NCBI GenBank assembly: GCA_029252405.1
Contig: JAQXBM010000008.1
Coordinates: 1 to 64,000 of the forward strand
DNA from: Crocinitomicaceae bacterium
GTDB taxonomy: Bacteria; Bacteroidota; Bacteroidia; Flavobacteriales_D; Crocinitomicaceae
DNA: 64,000 nucleotides
Reading direction: 5' to 3'
Shown: in pieces, positions 62,411 through 64,000 of the stretch
Layout of the letters: each line of letters begins with the position of its first letter
Position numbering within the stretch: the first letter of the stretch is position 1
Program-made: the position numbers and the translations under genes
The notes under the pieces: model-generated
The model's input: only the letters and a program-made list of their open reading frames with translations
Database searches by the model: none
What the model was told of the DNA's origin: nothing

Positions 62411-63793
62411 CTATTTTCTTAATCTTATTGTTCTTCTCAGGTAGATTTGCCCATCTATTGGCAATTGGTTGTTGTAACCATCGATCAAATCTTCATTCAC
62501 TGACTGCATCAATTGCACGCCAACGTTTGCTCCAATCGTCCAGCTATTGAAACGGTATGAGTAACCTACTGTCGGTTTCAACCCAAAACGCATTAGCGCG
62601 CTGATACTTTGACCGCCTATTTCTTCTTCAATCAATCCATTGATTTGTTCTCTTCTCAAGAATTGTTCGTCTTCAAATACGTGTTTTTGTGTTTGAGCTC
62701 CAACAATAAATGATGGACGTACACCAATATTTACATTGTGTCTTTCAAAGTTATATCCAAGAGTGATTGGCATTTCTATTGAGTAGATTTTCTGAACGTC
62801 GTATTGGTTCGTTCCTTCATTCGATCCGAATCCGTATACTTTTCCTTTTCGTGTTAAGTATAAATCGTCGTGGAAAGATGCTTTGAAATTAACTCCTGTA
62901 TTCAGGTTAAAGCTTCCAAGGTAAGTCTCAACCCCAAGACCTCCACCGATAGATTTCGATACAATTTCAGATGGTGTTATCAACGATTGAGAGATTCCAG
63001 CATTCATTTCAAAATACAATGCTGCTTTCGGACTAACTAGCCCCAAACCAATTGGCATTGCATTTGGCGCCAATTTTTGATTCAAATTCTGATCCAATTC
63101 GTTCGCTCCATTCAAATCAAGTGAAGCTGTAATTGGTGCACTTTGAAGTGCAGACTCTTTTTGATCGAAAGTTTTAGCATTGCTTCGAGTATCAACTACA
63201 TCCTCTGTAGACGAATCTTGTTGCCCTACTGTTTGAGTAATGTTGGTATTATTCGAACCTCCATTTCTCACATTGCGCGTCGCGAAGTTATACATTGAAT
63301 TTGGTCCAACTGCAGGTTGAACTTTCGTATCACCAGTATTCGTTGAACTTGAATTCCCTGAATTATTCTTGTTAGGCGCAGCTGCAGAATTTTCATTCCC
63401 ATTTGAATTCGCACTTTCGTTGTTTGAAAGTTCATTATTCAAATCATTTGATGCCGCGTTAGTAGTTGATTCATTTTGATCTCCGTTCGAAACTGTCGTT
63501 TCATTTGAAGTATTAGCAGTATTAGTATTTTCGTTAGCAGTAGTCAACTCAACATTTGCAAGTTGATCGTTCGTATTATTAAAGGAAGTATCGTTGGCGT
63601 TGTTCACAAAGTATCCTGTTGTCAATACCGCGATAAACACCAAAGCCGTTCCCATCCAAAGGAAATCTTTCCCTTTACCATTTACAGGTAGTGCGCCCTC
63701 AACCTCCGCAAAGTACGCATCATCGTACTTGAAAGACTGGGCTTCCGCACCATCTTTAAATAGGTTATCTATTTCTTCATCCGTCCAGCTCAT
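62411..63793 (-). CDS. Anti-sigma-like N-terminus, one TM helix, long linker and C-terminal outer-membrane beta-barrel
   Basis: 460 residues from ATG 63793, which overlaps the sigma-factor stop as ATGA. Residues 1-45 form an acidic cytosolic segment (MSWTDEEIDNLFKDGAE) like short anti-sigma domains. One TM helix follows at about 50-65 (WMGTALVFIAVLTTGYFV). Residues about 66-250 are an Asn/Ser/Thr-rich linker. Residues about 265-460 are an OMP_b-brl-type barrel (ALYFEMNAGISQSL, IEMPITLGYNF, VNIGVRPSFIVG). No cleavable signal peptide. The layout suggests one chain spanning both membranes, like the dual-membrane-spanning anti-sigma factors reported from Bacteroides. The longer start at 63871 is less likely. 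Confidence 0.82.
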   Translation of the reverse strand: MSWTDEEIDNLFKDGAEAQSFKYDDAYFAEVEGALPVNGKGKDFLWMGTALVFIAVLTTGYFVNNANDTSFNNTNDQLANVELTTANENTNTANTSNETTVSNGDQNESTTNAASNDLNNELSNNESANSNGNENSAAAPNKNNSGNSSSTNTGDTKVQPAVGPNSMYNFATRNVRNGGSNNTNITQTVGQQDSSTEDVVDTRSNAKTFDQKESALQSAPITASLDLNGANELDQNLNQKLAPNAMPIGLGLVSPKAALYFEMNAGISQSLITPSEIVSKSIGGGLGVETYLGSFNLNTGVNFKASFHDDLYLTRKGKVYGFGSNEGTNQYDVQKIYSIEMPITLGYNFERHNVNIGVRPSFIVGAQTQKHVFEDEQFLRREQINGLIEEEIGGQSISALMRFGLKPTVGYSYRFNSWTIGANVGVQLMQSVNEDLIDGYNNQLPIDGQIYLRRTIRLRK

Positions 63794-64000
63794 ATCACCA
63801 TTCTCTGATTCCGATTTTCTAATCGGTCTAATTTTTCTCTTAATATTTTTCGTGCTGTTGACAAGTGCCATTTAGAAGTTCCTTCTGACATGTCCAGCTT
63901 TTCACCAATCTCTCTGTGCGAGTACCCTTCAATCACGTATAAATTGAATACATGCCCTGAAACTTTGGGTAATTCTTGCACAAGCATCATGATGTTCTCA
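63790..64000 (-). CDS. ECF-type RNA polymerase sigma factor (N-terminus outside the window)
   Basis: Only the last 69 or so codons are inside the window. They form the sigma-70 region 4 helix-turn-helix (LPKVSGHVFNLYVIEGYSHR, EIGEKLDMSEGTSKWHLSTA) followed by a charged tail. The stop TGA overlaps the ATG of the next gene, an anti-sigma-like transmembrane protein, which is the usual arrangement for ECF sigma/anti-sigma pairs. Confidence 0.9.
   Translation of the reverse strand, partial: ENIMMLVQELPKVSGHVFNLYVIEGYSHREIGEKLDMSEGTSKWHLSTARKILREKLDRLENRNQRMVI

Noticed and set aside
1-64000. CRISPR arrays, insertion sequences, tRNA genes and prophage
   Set aside because: No regularly spaced short repeats, transposase or integrase genes, tRNA cloverleaves or phage structural genes were seen on either strand.

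Overview
This 64-kb window is chromosomal DNA from a member of the Bacteroidota, most likely order Flavobacteriales near the Crocinitomicaceae/Cryomorphaceae (Fluviicola-like). The evidence is: many secreted proteins with C-terminal type IX secretion (T9SS) sorting domains; two PorP/SprF-type proteins; promoters of the TAnnTTTG type rather than TATAAT; few Shine-Dalgarno sites; and families typical of the group (DUF6089, DUF4139, SDR-type threonine dehydrogenase, LytS/LytTR pairs, a DnaG with degenerate zinc ligands). The family-level placement is inference. I see no insertion sequences, tRNAs, prophage or CRISPR.

Layout. 1-7.8 kb, minus strand: the N-terminal 587 codons of DNA primase, preceded by a chimeric gene (primase N-domain fused to MORN-like repeats), a MORN-like lipoprotein and a polyprenyl diphosphate synthase; then rlmN; then a four-gene lipoprotein/multi-TM protein/histidine kinase/LuxR-type regulator operon. 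8-17.8 kb: a TPR protein, a DUF6089 beta-barrel, a DUF4139 protein, lysA with a VOC protein, prfB without a programmed frameshift, and gcvH-vanZ-tonB. 17.8-23.6 kb, minus strand: deoC with an aldehyde dehydrogenase pair that looks like an ALDH16 split into two genes, a MORN-repeat protein and a threonine dehydrogenase. 23.7-30.8 kb, plus strand: aromatic amino acid catabolism (hmgA, hpd, kynA) around a LiaF-like/LytS/LytTR envelope-signalling operon, plus purE. 31-51 kb: a T9SS-rich region with six cargo proteins (a secreted PEP/pyruvate-binding-domain protein, a BNR-like propeller, an S8 protease with two MAM-like domains, a three-fold lamin-tail-domain adhesin, a Kelch protein, another secreted propeller-like protein), NamZ, a LolC/E-type permease, and a PorP/SprF - OmpA-like - PorP/SprF cluster. 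51-57.5 kb: an LRR protein, ribF, sufA-sufBCD, and an OB-fold-like lipoprotein gene broken by an in-frame TAG. 57.5-64 kb: a HEAT-repeat protein, an iron-type solute-binding lipoprotein, a small membrane protein whose 3' end overlaps the RNase P RNA gene, a T9SS protein, a lipoprotein, and an ECF sigma factor (partial) translationally coupled to a protein with an anti-sigma-like N-terminus, one inner-membrane helix, a long Asn/Ser/Thr-rich linker and a C-terminal outer-membrane beta-barrel.

The most unusual items are the DnaG-MORN chimera, whose gene order fits a single tandem duplication; the sigma factor paired with a double-membrane-spanning anti-sigma-like protein at the right edge; the split ALDH16; the secreted PEP-synthase-like protein; the amber-interrupted lipoprotein gene; and the rnpB/CDS overlap.
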